This document shows positions 45,289 to 54,309 of a stretch of 64,000 nucleotides of DNA, piece after piece. Position 1 is the first letter of the stretch. Each line of letters opens with the position of its first letter. The notes under the pieces were generated by a model that was given only the letters and a program-made list of their open reading frames with translations, did no database searches and was not told the origin of the DNA. The DNA is from Saccharopolyspora rhizosphaerae. GTDB taxonomy: Bacteria; Actinomycetota; Actinomycetes; Mycobacteriales; Pseudonocardiaceae. The stretch spans positions 620,001 through 684,000 of the forward strand of contig NZ_RSAA01000035.1 in the NCBI RefSeq assembly GCF_003931915.1, read 5' to 3'. A program made the translations under genes and the position numbers.

Positions 45289-45708
45289 CTGGTTCCGCAG
45301 GCCGCAGCAACACCGGCTGGGGTGCAGCCTCGACTTCCGGTTCCCCGGAGGACCGAGCGAGCGGGTCGACGTCTTCGCTGTCAGCAGGACTGACGGAGCC
45401 GTGAGGGAGGGGCAGCCGCTGCCGACCAGGCGGGGGCAGCCCACCCGAGACCGAGCGCTTCTACCGGCTCTTCGCCGTTCGGCGAACCCGTGGGTCCATG
45501 TTCAAGCCGGAACACCCGGGTTGGCACGTCCCGATCACGATCGGCCGATGGGGCACGCGTGGAACCAAGAAACGCTTCGCACGCCAGTGGCGGTCACCGG
45601 CGCAGCCCCGGCCAGCTCGACCGCGTGCTGGCTAGCGCCCTGCGAGGCGCCGACCTGCAGCGGCAGGCTCGGTGACGAGGGATCTTGCTACGGTTTCCGG
45701 ACGGAAGA
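45289..45708. other. Gene-free stretch
   Basis: About 420 bases with no supported gene. A short stretch from 45447 reads ETERFYRLFAVRRTR in one frame and could be a remnant, but no family is recognised. No clear terminator or promoter is seen. Confidence 0.35.
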
Positions 45709-46233
45709 TCAGCGTTCGTAGGTGTAGCTGTAAGTGCCGTAGGGCGTGGTGCAGGTGGTGGTGTCGCCCTTCTGCACGCAGCTGGTGCTCGGAGAGCGGT
45801 AGCTGAAGGTTCCCTCCTCCCGCGGGCTCTTCGACCTGGGCTTCTGCGTCGTGGACCTGTGCTTCTTGGAGATCACGGGCTGCTCGGAGATCACCTCACC
45901 GTCGCGCGTGATCACCAACTCCTTGGAGTTGATGGTGTAGACGTGACCATCGTTCTCCTCGGTCTCGTACGTCCCGGCGGAGATGCGATCGGCAGGCAGG
46001 GTGATCGACCCGGCCGCGCCGGAACCGTGGTAGTAGACCTGCCCGGAGACCGTGCACAACCGCACGCGCGACTGCTTGGTCCGATACGTCGCGAAGCACT
46101 TGTCCCGTTCCTGTTGAACTGCCGAGCCCTGTGACTGAGCAGCAGGCTGAACCGAGGGGTCGGCAGCAGCGGCCGTAGCCCCGAGGCCCAGGCACGATCC
46201 CGCCAGGGCTAAGGCGAAGAGAGCATGACGCAT
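45709..46233 (-). CDS. Small secreted protein of unknown function
   Basis: A 174-residue exported protein. The signal peptide MRHALFALALAGSCLGLGATAAAA is followed by a likely cleavage site. Two cysteine pairs (CFATY and RLCTVSG; SCVQKGDTTTC) suggest disulfides. The central part is beta-rich (GQVYYHGSG, GHVYTINSKELVITRDG), with a basic Ser/Lys segment before the C-terminal Tyr-rich strand YGTYSYTYER. No family recognised and no operon partner. ATG 46233 is the only start. Confidence 0.75.
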   Translation of the reverse strand: MRHALFALALAGSCLGLGATAAAADPSVQPAAQSQGSAVQQERDKCFATYRTKQSRVRLCTVSGQVYYHGSGAAGSITLPADRISAGTYETEENDGHVYTINSKELVITRDGEVISEQPVISKKHRSTTQKPRSKSPREEGTFSYRSPSTSCVQKGDTTTCTTPYGTYSYTYER

Positions 46234-46640
46234 GTGTCATCACCTCGAAGCCAGTCTCGGCAGACGGCGTCGGGGCAGGAAGGGCCGAAGGGCCGCGGAG
46301 CTGTCGGTCAGCCGGGCACGGACTCGCGTCGAGAACGCTGTGATCAGTTTCGAGCGGGGGGCGTTCCGGCCGGTGGCGGCGGCCACGGAGTCGCACTCGA
46401 TCAGCGTCCCGGCAGGTGCACGGTCTGACGGGTCCAGGTGCGGCGGGACCTGCCGGGCGACCGCACGGTGGTTCGAGGAAGAGCTGGCGGAGTCACCTTG
46501 CCCGGTGCGCACACCATCGAGGTGGCTCAAGTTCGGGCTGACTGACGCTGTGGATCCGCTCCCGCTCGATCGCTCGCACCGCCTGCAGCCGCAGCAGCTC
46601 GCGCTCGACCTGTCACGTTGAGCTGAGACCCAGACGGAGA
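46234..46640. other. Gene-free stretch before the tRNA terminator
   Basis: About 400 bases without a supported gene; codon pattern and homology cues are absent in all frames. It must contain the promoter of the small secreted protein gene near 46240. Confidence 0.4.
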
Positions 46641-46645
46641 CCAAA

Positions 46646-46674
46646 AAAGCCCCTCCGGGATCCGGAGGGGCTTT
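46646..46674 (-). terminator. Rho-independent terminator of the tRNA operon
   Basis: On the minus strand, AGCCCCTCCGG (46672-46662 side) pairs with CCGGAGGGGCT and is followed by TTTTTT (46648-46643). It is the clearest intrinsic terminator in the window, 18 bases past tRNA-Phe. Confidence 0.9.
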
Positions 46675-46691
46675 CCTGCAGCTCTGAGCGG

Positions 46692-46765
46692 TGGCCAGGG
46701 GCGGGGTCGAACCGCCGACCTTCCGCTTTTCAGGCGGACGCTCGTACCAACTGAGCTACCTGGCC
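46692..46765 (-). tRNA. tRNA-Phe (GAA)
   Basis: A 74-base cloverleaf. The acceptor stem GGCCAGG pairs with CCTGGCC, the D arm is GCTC/GAGC, and the anticodon stem TCCGC/GCGGA carries loop CTGAAAA (anticodon GAA). The T arm is GGCGG-TTCGACC-CCGCC, with discriminator A. CCA is not fully encoded. Last gene of a three-tRNA operon. Confidence 0.97.
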
Positions 46766-46797
46766 GATAGCGTCCGGCGCGTTGCCGTTCGCCTTGG

Positions 46798-46871
46798 CGA
46801 CCCAGACGGGACTCGAACCCGCGACCTCCGCCGTGACAGGGCGGCGCGCTAACCAACTGCGCCACTGGGCC
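46798..46871 (-). tRNA. tRNA-Asp (GTC)
   Basis: A 74-base cloverleaf. The acceptor arm GGCCCAG pairs with CTGGGTC (one G-T pair), the anticodon loop is CTGTCAC (GTC), the T loop is TTCGAGT and the discriminator is G. It lies 32 bases upstream of tRNA-Phe. Confidence 0.97.
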
Positions 46872-46894
46872 ATGCTTCACTCTTCAGTTGTTCG

Positions 46895-46967
46895 TACCCC
46901 CAACGGGATTCGAACCCGCGCTACCGCCTTGAAAGGGCGGCGTCCTAGGCCGCTAGACGATGGGGGC
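46895..46967 (-). tRNA. tRNA-Glu (TTC)
   Basis: A 73-base cloverleaf. The acceptor arm GCCCCCA pairs with TGGGGGT (terminal G-T), the anticodon loop is CTTTCAA (TTC), the T loop is TTCGAAT and the discriminator is A. First gene of the Glu-Asp-Phe operon; the promoter must lie in 46968-47150. Confidence 0.97.
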
Positions 46968-47273
46968 TAGACCGATCCGGAACCGGCCCGGCCTTCGCCT
47001 CCAACCGGCTTTCCCTTTCGGGGCGCCCCGTTGGCGATGATGAAAGCTTACGACACACGCTTCCGGCCGCCCAAACGGGGGGCCCCCTAAGCGGCGCGAC
47101 ACTCTCGCGGGCCGCCCCGGCGCCCCGCGCCATGGATCAATCCTAGCCCTCTGACCAGCCCGTGAGCCAGATCCGGCAAGCCGCGACCCTGGCGGCCCGA
47201 GAACCGCCCGCACGGGGTTACCACCGCCCGAAACGGTCGAATCGGACGTGAGCCGGTTTTTGTGATCCACGAC
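46968..47273. other. tRNA operon promoter region
   Basis: Gene-free. The 5' region of the tRNA operon includes an AT-richer patch at 47035-47055 (GATGATGAAAGCTTACGAC) that likely holds the -10 region. No other feature is supported. Confidence 0.4.
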
Positions 47274-47863
47274 TCAAGCGCGGCCGCCCGTGTCGACCGC
47301 CCGCGCGCCGTCGGTGACGAGGCCCGGCAGCAGCACCCGCCACGACTCCTCGATGCGGGCGGTGAGCCGCTGCGGTTCGCAGGCGGCGAGCAAGTTGGTA
47401 CCGGCGACCACCGCGTGGCAGAGGCGAGCCATCGCCGTCGGATCCACGCCGGCCCGCAGCACCCCGGTCGGACGCCCTGATGAGGTCGTCGAACAGGGAC
47501 GCCCAGCCATCTGCGTCAGTGCCGATGCGGTTGCTCGCGAGCAGCAGGCCGGCACGCAGCAGCACGTCTTCTTCGAGGCGGCGCGCCGTGTCGCAGGTGA
47601 GGCCGACCATCGTGGCCAGCGGGTCCTGCGCGCCCTCGTACCAGCGACTGCTCAGCTCGGCGAGGTTGTCGCGGTAGTGGGCGACCAGGGTTTCCACTCC
47701 GCCACCTCCGGCTTCCCGCTGAAGTGGAAGTGGAACGCACCCTTGGTCGTCGCACAGTGGCGCAAGATCGCGCTGAGCTTCGCAGCTTCGTAGCCGACCC
47801 GGTCGATCTCCTCGGCCGCGGCGACCAGGATCGGGTGACGCGTGCCCCGTGTTGCTGCGGCAT
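47274..47863 (-). pseudogene. TetR regulator of gamma-butyrolactone-receptor type, frameshifted
   Basis: A TetR protein is spread over several frames. The helix-turn-helix part (ILVAAAEEIDRVGYEAAKLS, AILRHCATTKGAFHFHFSGK) is in one frame. The middle (ETLVAHYRDNLAELSSRWYE to ADGWASLFDDLIRA) continues in another from about 47697. The C-terminus (TGVLRAGVDPTAMARLCHAV to the stop at 47274) is in a third from about 47474. A plausible N-terminus, MPQQHGARVTR at ATG 47863, needs one further shift near 47835. The GVTKGA-like recognition helix and GVDP segment resemble the ScbR/ArpA family. Three shifts make real decay more likely than sequencing error. Confidence 0.75.
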
Positions 47864-48093
47864 AGATCGACTCCGACCCCGACGGCAGTGCCTGACCCGC
47901 CCGTGCGGGCGACACCACGCCCGAAGGGGTGATCAACATGCCACCGGAAGTTACTCCGGAACCCAGTCTTTCGCCCAGCGGAACAACCGCGCATCACACG
48001 TTCGGAGATCGCGTGCCGACCGTGAGTTCGTGATCGAGCTCGTCTCGCCGCATCGCCGGTCCGCGCCCGGTCCGGCGTTCAGCGCGACCCAGG

Positions 48094-48333
48094 TCAGCGC
48101 GCCACGGGCGGTTGCCCGTCGTCGTCCGGGACCAAGCCCAGCATGTCCAGCAGCAGGCGGCAGTCCTCCGCGCTCTCGGCGCTGCGAGCGACGGCGACCC
48201 TGGCTCGGTGGACTTGCTCCTCCGAGATGCGCGAAGGCTCGCCGACGCGCTGCCCAGGCACCGCGGACGATGGCCGCGACTGCCCGTCTTCCTGCTGCCA
48301 CAAGAACTTTCGTACGTCCAGCGACCCGTACAT
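48094..48333 (-). CDS. Small conserved-looking actinobacterial protein
   Basis: A 79-residue protein beginning MYGSLDVRKFLWQQEDGQ and ending with a leucine-rich helix, AEDCRLLLDMLGLVPDDDG. I recall similar short proteins in actinomycetes but no function. The middle (EEQVHRARVAVARSAESAED) is a charged helix. ATG 48333 is the start. The gap from 47864 to 48093 holds no other gene. Confidence 0.6.
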   Translation of the reverse strand: MYGSLDVRKFLWQQEDGQSRPSSAVPGQRVGEPSRISEEQVHRARVAVARSAESAEDCRLLLDMLGLVPDDDGQPPVAR

Positions 48334-48858
48334 GGCGCCTCCCAGGCCTCGGGTGTCGGCCGCAGGTTATCCACAGCTTGTCAACAACCGCAGCCCCCCA
48401 GAGAGTGATTCGTTGTCAACTGAGAGTAATCGCGTGCGTGTGTCGATCCACTTCGGATATTGCGTGCGCCACAACCTGCGTCCTATCCGGACAACGAACG
48501 GAACGGCGCACGCATTCCGGAGGGAGCAGGTCGACAACCCGCCGGGGCGCGGAGACCTCCGACCGGGCGTCGGCGGGAGCGCCGGATGCACGAATCGTGG
48601 CCGGAACACTCCCCGCGTGAGGGAGGCGCGTGCCACAATCGGCCTCGCTGACACACCCCCGGTCAGCACCTGTGGAGATCCCCTCCGGCCCTCGCGCTCT
48701 TCCCCCTGGCGCGAGGGCCTTCCACGTCAGAGCGGGTGTTCACCATCCGCGGCCCGGTCGGGGCCCACCGCTGGACGCGGTGGCCGACCTCGGATCGCCG
48801 GACGGTGGCCGAGGCCGATGCGATAGGCAGGCCGCAACACAACCGTTATCGTGTCGGC
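48334..48858. other. Gene-free stretch with a single DnaA-box sequence
   Basis: 525 bases without a supported gene. A perfect TTATCCACA lies at 48366-48374, but no cluster of boxes and no dnaA or dnaN is near. Bases 48411-48500 are relatively AT-rich (GATTCGTTGTCAACTGAG) and may contain promoters of the small gene at 48333. Confidence 0.4.
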
Positions 48859-49347
48859 GTGGCTCTAGGACGAACCAAGGCGAATCGGCAGCGCAAGCCT
48901 GTCGAGGATGCCGAACCGGACCCCGAATTCGAGTCGTACCTGGCTGCGCTGAACCCGGAGGAAAGCCCCGAAACAACCGGGTCAGGGCGTCGCTTCGGTG
49001 CCGCTCAGGTGTACCAGCTGCGCCTGCCGCTGCTCGCCAACGAGCGTCTCCGCGAGCTCGCCTTCAAGCAGGGAACCTCCCCCGCCGCACTCGCGCGGGA
49101 CTGGGTGCTGCAGCACCTGCAGATCGCCGAGGAGGAGCAGCCGGCGGAACCGCAGGCGCAGCAGCCCACGGCGCAGCAGCCCGCGGCTCACGGGCCCACG
49201 GCCCAGGGGCCTGCATGGCCCGGCCAGGACGGCCCGTACCCCGACAACACCCCCGACCCGATGCCTTCCGGTTTCGCTGGAGGGATCCCCGACGTGGAGC
49301 AGACCGAGGAGATGACCGTCCCGGTCGACCGCTACCGCCCGATGTGA
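48859..49347 (+). CDS. Ribbon-helix-helix-like protein with Gln/Pro-rich tail
   Basis: A 162-residue protein. Residues about 48-85 (VYQLRLPLLANERLRELAFK then GTSPAALARDWVLQHLQ) fit a ribbon-helix-helix DNA-binding domain: a short strand followed by two helices. The tail is rich in Gln, Pro and Ala (QQPTAQQPAAHGPTAQG) and disordered. The N-terminus is basic (LGRTKANRQRKP). GTG 48859 follows a TTATCG -10-like element without a ribosome binding site, so it may be leaderless. Likely a DNA-binding protein of unknown target. Confidence 0.7.
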   Translation: MALGRTKANRQRKPVEDAEPDPEFESYLAALNPEESPETTGSGRRFGAAQVYQLRLPLLANERLRELAFKQGTSPAALARDWVLQHLQIAEEEQPAEPQAQQPTAQQPAAHGPTAQGPAWPGQDGPYPDNTPDPMPSGFAGGIPDVEQTEEMTVPVDRYRPM

Positions 49348-49359
49348 CGTGGACACGAG

Positions 49360-49398
49360 GAGGCCGTGGTCGCGAGCAGGACTCGCCACCACGGCCTC
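49360..49398. terminator. Bidirectional hairpin terminator
   Basis: GAGGCCGTGGT (49360-49370) pairs perfectly with ACCACGGCCTC (49388-49398) between the convergent RHH gene and the acyl-CoA dehydrogenase gene. Confidence 0.65.
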
Positions 49399-49407
49399 GT
49401 CGTCGTC

Positions 49408-50565
49408 TCAGGCCGGCAGGCCCAGCTCCCGGGCGATGAGCATCAGCTGGACCTCGCTGGTGCCCTCCCCGATCTCGAGGATCTTGGAGTCGCGGTAGAA
49501 GCGGCCCACCGGCGTCTCGTTCATGAAGCCGTAGCCGCCGAAGATCTGGGTGGCGTCGCGGGCGTTGTCCATCGCCGCGTTCGACGAGGCCAGCTTCGCG
49601 ATCGCGGCCTGCTTCGTGTACGGCTCACCGCGCAGCATCCGCGCCGCCGCGTCGTAGTAGGCCAGGCGGGCCGTGTGGGTCCGCATCTCCATCTGGGCGA
49701 CCTTGAACTGCATCGCCTGGTACTCGCCGATCTTGCGGCCGAACGCCTCACGTTCGCCCAGGTAGCGCAGGCACTCGTCGACGCAGCCCTGGGCGGTGCC
49801 GACACCCAGCGCTGCGATCGCCACCCGCCCCTCGGTGAGCGTGGCCAGGAACTGGGCGTAGCCCCGGCCCCGTTCGCCGACGAGGTTCGACGCCGGCACG
49901 CGGCAGTCGTCGAAGGACAGCGCGTGGGTGTCGGAGGCGCTCCAGCCGACCTTGGAGTATTTCTTGGCGACGGAGAAGCCCGGGGTCCCCGAGGGCACCA
50001 TGATCGCTGAGATCTCCTTGCGGCCGTCCGGGCGTTCCCCGGTGACCGCGGTGACCGTGACGAACCCGGTCATGTCGGTGCCGGAGTTGGTGATGAACGC
50101 CTTCGCGCCGTTGATCACCCACGCGTCACCGTCGAGCACAGCGGTGGTGCGGGTGGCACCCGCGTCCGAGCCGCCGTCGGGTTCGGTGAGGCCGAACGCG
50201 CCCAGCACTTCACCGGTGGCGAGCTTGGGCAGCCACTCGCGCTTCTGCTCCTCCGACCCGAAGCGCAGGACGGGCATGATCCCCAGCGAGACACCGGCCT
50301 CCAGGGTGATCGCCACCGACTGGTCGATGCGGCCGAGTTCCTCCAGCGCGAGGCACAGCGCGAAGTAGTCACCGCCCATGCCGCCGTGCTCCTCGGGCAC
50401 CGGCAGGCCGAACAGGCCCATCTCGCCCATCTTGCGCACCAGCGGGTAGGGGAACTCCTCGCGCTCGTAGTAGTCAGCGATGACGGGCGCTACTTCCTTG
50501 CGCGCGAAGTCCTGCACGCTCTGCCGCAGCGCTTCGTGCTCCTCGCTGAGCCGGTGGTCCACCAT
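49408..50565 (-). CDS. Acyl-CoA dehydrogenase, isovaleryl-CoA type (FadE19-like)
   Basis: A 385-residue flavoprotein that oxidises a short or branched acyl-CoA. Family signatures: GAFGLTEPDGGSDAGATRTT and the C-terminal QIFGGYGFMNETPVGRFYRDSKI-type stretch with IGEGTSEVQ. The N-terminal helical domain, middle beta domain and C-terminal helical domain are complete. Start ATG 50565 is four bases after the carboxylase alpha stop, so it is operonic. Gene order (carboxylase beta, alpha, dehydrogenase) matches M. tuberculosis accD1-accA1-fadE19 (from memory), pointing to leucine degradation. Confidence 0.92.
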   Translation of the reverse strand: MVDHRLSEEHEALRQSVQDFARKEVAPVIADYYEREEFPYPLVRKMGEMGLFGLPVPEEHGGMGGDYFALCLALEELGRIDQSVAITLEAGVSLGIMPVLRFGSEEQKREWLPKLATGEVLGAFGLTEPDGGSDAGATRTTAVLDGDAWVINGAKAFITNSGTDMTGFVTVTAVTGERPDGRKEISAIMVPSGTPGFSVAKKYSKVGWSASDTHALSFDDCRVPASNLVGERGRGYAQFLATLTEGRVAIAALGVGTAQGCVDECLRYLGEREAFGRKIGEYQAMQFKVAQMEMRTHTARLAYYDAAARMLRGEPYTKQAAIAKLASSNAAMDNARDATQIFGGYGFMNETPVGRFYRDSKILEIGEGTSEVQLMLIARELGLPA

Positions 50566-50569
50566 CGCG

Positions 50570-52567
50570 TCATGCCTCCCCTTCTGCGGTGAGGACGGCC
50601 AGCGGCTGGTCGAGCCCGACCGGCTGTCCCTTCCTCGCGTGAACTTCGGTGACGGTGCCGTCGATCGGGGCGGTGACGGTGTGCTCCATCTTCATCGCCT
50701 CGACGACGAACAAGCGTTGTCCGCTGCGCACCTGCTGCCCCTGGGTCACGTCGGTGACCAGCACCGTTCCCGGCATCGGAGCTGTGACGACACCGTCGGA
50801 ACGCCCTGCGGTGCCGCCGCGCTCGGCCAGCAGCCGGTGCTCGGTGAGCGCCCAGGTGTGCCCCTCGGCGGCGAGCCAGGTCGTGCCGTCGACGTGCGCG
50901 TACCGGTAGTGGCGGGTGCGCCCCTGGTAGGTGGCGGTGAGGGTGTCGCCGTGGACGTGCGCGGACACCTCGGACGACGACGTCGTCCCGCCGGTCTCGA
51001 CGGCCACCTCGGCGTGCTCCGGGGTGCCTCGGAGGTGGACCTTGATGTCGTCGGTGAACCGCCAGGTGCTCCACGCCAGCGGTCCGATGCGCCAGCCGTT
51101 GGGCACGTCCCACGGGTCGGAGCCGCTGCGGGGTTGAGCGGCGATGAGGCGTTCCAGGGCGGCCGCGACGTAGGCGTGCTCGGGGACGTCGGCCTCGGTG
51201 AGGGCGTCCAGGTCTCGTTCGACCAGGCCGGTGTCGAGGTCCCCCGCGAGTACGCAGGGGTGCTGCAGCAGGGCGCGCAGGAACGCGATGTTGCTGCTCA
51301 GGCCCAGGATCGTGGTGTCGGCCAGGGCTTTGTCGAGTCGGCGCAGCGCGTCACCCCGGCCGGGGGCCCAGGCGATGACCTTGGCGAGCATCGGGTCGTA
51401 GTCGGAACCGACGCTGCCGCCCTGGCGGATGCCGGAGTCGACGCGGACGCCCGGCCCGGTGGGCTCGTGGACGGCGAGGAGTTCGCCGCCGGTGGGCAGG
51501 AAGCCGCGTGCCGGGTCCTCGGCGTACACGCGAGCCTCGACCGCGTGGCCGTCGAGCGAGAGGTCCTGCTGCGTCCACGCCAGCGGCTCACCGGAGGCGA
51601 CCCGGACCTGCTGCTCGACCAGGTCGACCCCGCGTTCCCCGCGCACGGCCGTGACCAGCTCCGTCACCGGGTGCTCGACCTGCAGACGGGTGTTCATCTC
51701 CATGAAGAAGAACTCGTCTGGCCGGTCGGCGGAGACGATGAACTCGACGGTGCCGGCGCCGGTGTACCCGACGGCCCGGGCCGCGTCGGCCGCCGACGCG
51801 CCGATGCGAGCGCGGGTCTCGGCGTCGAGCAGCGGCGACGGGGCCTCTTCGACGATCTTCTGGTGCCGCCGTTGCAGGCTGCACTCGCGCTCACCGAGGT
51901 GCACGACGTTGCCGTGCGAGTCGGCGAGGACCTGGACCTCGATGTGCCGGGGCCGCGAGACGAAGCGCTCGACGAACAGCGTGTCGTCGCCGAAGGCCGC
52001 GCCGGCCTCGCGGCGCGCCGAAGTGATCTGGTCGTCGAGCTCGGTGTCGGCGTGCACCAGGCGCATCCCCTTGCCTCCGCCGCCAGCCGAGGGCTTGAGC
52101 AGCACGGGGAGGCCGACCTCCAGCGCGGCCCGGTGCAGGTCGGCGTCGGTCATGTCGGGGTCGCTGCGGCCCGGCACGACCGGGACGCCGGCGGCCGAGA
52201 CCGTCTGCTTGGCGCGGATCTTGTCGCCCATCGACTCGATCGCGCTCGCGGGCGGGCCGATGAACACCACACCCGCTTGCTCGCAGGCGCGCGCGAACTC
52301 GGCGTTCTCGGCGAGGAAGCCGTACCCGGGGTGGATGGCCTGCGCTCCGGCCTCCCGGGCGGCGTCGAGGATCCGCTTGCCGTTGAGGTAGCTCTCGGAC
52401 GCCAACGCCGGCCCGATGTGGACGGAGGTGTCGGCTTCGGTGACGTGCCTGGCACCGCGGTCGGCGTCGCTGAACACCGCGACCGAGCGAATGCCCAGCT
52501 CACGCAGGGTGCGGATGACCCGGACCGCGATCTCGCCGCGGTTGGCGACCAGCACGGTGTCGAACAT
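50570..52567 (-). CDS. accA1: Biotin-dependent acyl-CoA carboxylase alpha subunit (AccA1-like)
   Basis: A 665-residue protein joining biotin carboxylase and biotin carrier domains. The N-terminus is [19 protein letters not shown]. The ATP-grasp loop is [15 protein letters not shown]. Catalytic residues lie in [11 protein letters not shown] and [16 protein letters not shown]. The biotinylation motif [10 protein letters not shown] puts the biotinyl Lys at about residue 626. Probably the 3-methylcrotonyl-CoA carboxylase alpha chain. ATG 52567 is preferred because GAGGG lies six bases upstream; ATG 52573 is in frame. Three to nine bases separate it from the beta-subunit gene. Confidence 0.93.
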   Translation of the reverse strand: MFDTVLVANRGEIAVRVIRTLRELGIRSVAVFSDADRGARHVTEADTSVHIGPALASESYLNGKRILDAAREAGAQAIHPGYGFLAENAEFARACEQAGVVFIGPPASAIESMGDKIRAKQTVSAAGVPVVPGRSDPDMTDADLHRAALEVGLPVLLKPSAGGGGKGMRLVHADTELDDQITSARREAGAAFGDDTLFVERFVSRPRHIEVQVLADSHGNVVHLGERECSLQRRHQKIVEEAPSPLLDAETRARIGASAADAARAVGYTGAGTVEFIVSADRPDEFFFMEMNTRLQVEHPVTELVTAVRGERGVDLVEQQVRVASGEPLAWTQQDLSLDGHAVEARVYAEDPARGFLPTGGELLAVHEPTGPGVRVDSGIRQGGSVGSDYDPMLAKVIAWAPGRGDALRRLDKALADTTILGLSSNIAFLRALLQHPCVLAGDLDTGLVERDLDALTEADVPEHAYVAAALERLIAAQPRSGSDPWDVPNGWRIGPLAWSTWRFTDDIKVHLRGTPEHAEVAVETGGTTSSSEVSAHVHGDTLTATYQGRTRHYRYAHVDGTTWLAAEGHTWALTEHRLLAERGGTAGRSDGVVTAPMPGTVLVTDVTQGQQVRSGQRLFVVEAMKMEHTVTAPIDGTVTEVHARKGQPVGLDQPLAVLTAEGEA

Positions 52568-52576
52568 GCTCATCCC

Positions 52577-54190
52577 TCACATCCGGAAAACGCCGTAGGA
52601 GATCGGCTCGAGCGGTGCGTTGCCCGCTGCCGAGATGGCCAGGCCCAGCACGTCCCGGGTCTGCTTGGGGTCGATGACGCCGTCGTCCCAGAGCCGGGCC
52701 GTCGCGTAGTACGGGTGCCCCTGGTGCTCGTACTGGTCGCGGATCGGCTGCTTGAAGGCCTCCTCGTCCTCGGCCGACCACTCCTCGCCGCGCGCGTCGA
52801 GCTGGTCGCGGCGGACGGTGGCCAGCACGGACGCCGCCTGCTCGCCGCCCATCACCGAGATCCGGGCGTTGGGCCACATCCACAGGAAGCGAGGCGAGTA
52901 CGCCCGGCCGCACATCGAGTAGTTGCCGGCACCGAAAGAACCGCCGATGACCACGGTGAACTTGGGGACCCGGGCGCAGGCGACGGCGGTGACCATCTTC
53001 GCGCCGTGCTTGGCGATCCCGCCGGCCTCGTAGTCCTTGCCGACCATGAACCCGGAGATGTTCTGCAGGAACACCAGCGGGATCGAACGCTTGTCGCAGA
53101 GCTCGATGAAGTGCGCGCCCTTCATCGCCGCCTCGCTGAACAGGATGCCGTTGTTGGCGACGATGCCCACCGGTTGGCCGTGGATGCGGGCGAATCCGGT
53201 GACCAGGGTCTGGCCGTAGTCGTGCTTGAACTCGGCGAAGCGGCTGCCGTCGACGATCCGCGCGATCACCTCGCGCACGTCGTAGGGGGTGCGCGAGTCG
53301 GTGGGCACGGCGCCGTAGAGCTCCTCGGGGTCCACCGCGGGCTCCTCGCTCGGCGCGACCTCCCACGGGCGCGGCTCGCGCGGGCCCAGCGTGCTGACGA
53401 TGTTGCGGACGATGCGCAGCGCGTCGGCGTCGTCCGCGGCGAGGTGGTCGGTCACGCCGGAAGTGCGCGAGTGCAGCTCGCCGCCGCCCAGCTCCTCGGC
53501 GGTGACCTCCTCGCCGGTGGCGGCCTTCACCAGGGGCGGGCCGCCGAGGAAGATCGTGCCCTGCTCGCGGACGATCACGGCCTCGTCGCTCATCGCGGGC
53601 ACGTAGGCGCCGCCGGCCGTGCAGGAACCGAGCACAGCGGCGATCTGCGGGATGCCCCGGGCGGACATGGTGGCCTGGTTGTAGAAGATCCGGCCGAAGT
53701 GCTCGCGGTCCGGGAACACCTCGTCCTGCCTGGGCAGGAACGCGCCACCCGAGTCGACCAGGTACAGGCAGGGCAGGTTGTTGTGCAGCGCGACCTCTTG
53801 GGCGCGCAGGTGCTTCTTCACCGTCACCGGGTAGTAGGTGCCGCCCTTGACGGTCGCGTCGTTGGCCACGATCACGCACTCGCGCCCGGAGACCCTGCCG
53901 ACCCCGGTGATCATCCCGGCGGAGGGCGCCTCGTCGTCGTAGAGGCCGTGCGCGGCCATCGGCGAGAGCTCCAGGAACGGAGAGCCCCGGTCCAGCAGCG
54001 CGTCCACCCGGTCCCGGGGCAGCAGCTTGCCGCGCTCGACGTGGCGGATCCGCGCCTTCTCCGGACCGCCCAGCCGAGCTCTGGCCAGCTGCGCGTTGAG
54101 GTCGTCGACGAGCTTGGCGTGCTGCTCGGCGTTGCGCGCGAACTCCTCGGAGCTCGGGTCCACCGACGTGCGCAGGGCGGGCGCATCCAT
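52577..54190 (-). CDS. accD1: Acyl-CoA carboxyltransferase beta subunit (AccD1-like)
   Basis: A 537-residue carboxyltransferase with N- and C-terminal crotonase folds. The acyl-CoA side has [20 protein letters not shown] and [20 protein letters not shown]. The carboxybiotin side has [40 protein letters not shown] and [18 protein letters not shown]. These are typical of methylcrotonyl/geranyl-CoA carboxylase beta chains rather than propionyl-CoA ones. ATG 54190 has GGAAGGT upstream. It leads the leucine-degradation operon, divergent from its probable TetR regulator. Confidence 0.93.
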   Translation of the reverse strand: MDAPALRTSVDPSSEEFARNAEQHAKLVDDLNAQLARARLGGPEKARIRHVERGKLLPRDRVDALLDRGSPFLELSPMAAHGLYDDEAPSAGMITGVGRVSGRECVIVANDATVKGGTYYPVTVKKHLRAQEVALHNNLPCLYLVDSGGAFLPRQDEVFPDREHFGRIFYNQATMSARGIPQIAAVLGSCTAGGAYVPAMSDEAVIVREQGTIFLGGPPLVKAATGEEVTAEELGGGELHSRTSGVTDHLAADDADALRIVRNIVSTLGPREPRPWEVAPSEEPAVDPEELYGAVPTDSRTPYDVREVIARIVDGSRFAEFKHDYGQTLVTGFARIHGQPVGIVANNGILFSEAAMKGAHFIELCDKRSIPLVFLQNISGFMVGKDYEAGGIAKHGAKMVTAVACARVPKFTVVIGGSFGAGNYSMCGRAYSPRFLWMWPNARISVMGGEQAASVLATVRRDQLDARGEEWSAEDEEAFKQPIRDQYEHQGHPYYATARLWDDGVIDPKQTRDVLGLAISAAGNAPLEPISYGVFRM

Positions 54191-54241
54191 GAGCCACACC
54201 TTCCACTGGGATTCCCGGCCGCGAGGTGGTCGGCCGGGACG

Positions 54242-54286
54242 GTTAGTCAGCGTTAACTTGGCGAGTCCATGTTAACGATGACTAAC
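54242..54286. promoter_or_regulatory. 45-bp palindromic operator between accD1 and tetR
   Basis: GTTAGTCA-G-CGTTAAC (54242-54257) is mirrored by GTTAACG-A-TGACTAAC (54271-54286) with one mismatch and a 13-base centre. All parts share the same symmetry centre at 54264. It lies between the divergent starts at 54190 and 54310, ideally placed for the TetR protein to control both. The inner GTTAAC half-sites could be one dimer and the outer arms a second. Confidence 0.75.
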
Positions 54287-54309
54287 ACCCTCGTCTAGCA
54301 TCGAGCGGT

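Noticed and set aside
45447..45600. Possible gene fragment (ETERFYRLFAVRRTR and following)
   Set aside because: Looks protein-like for about 45 residues but has no start, no family match I recognise and no continuation.
46692..46967. tRNA operon as integration site of a mobile element
   Set aside because: No integrase, no second copy of a tRNA 3' end and no direct repeats were found in the window, despite nearby decayed genes.
48366..48374. Perfect DnaA box, possible replication origin
   Set aside because: Only one consensus box; no box cluster, no dnaA, dnaN, parA or parB in the window.
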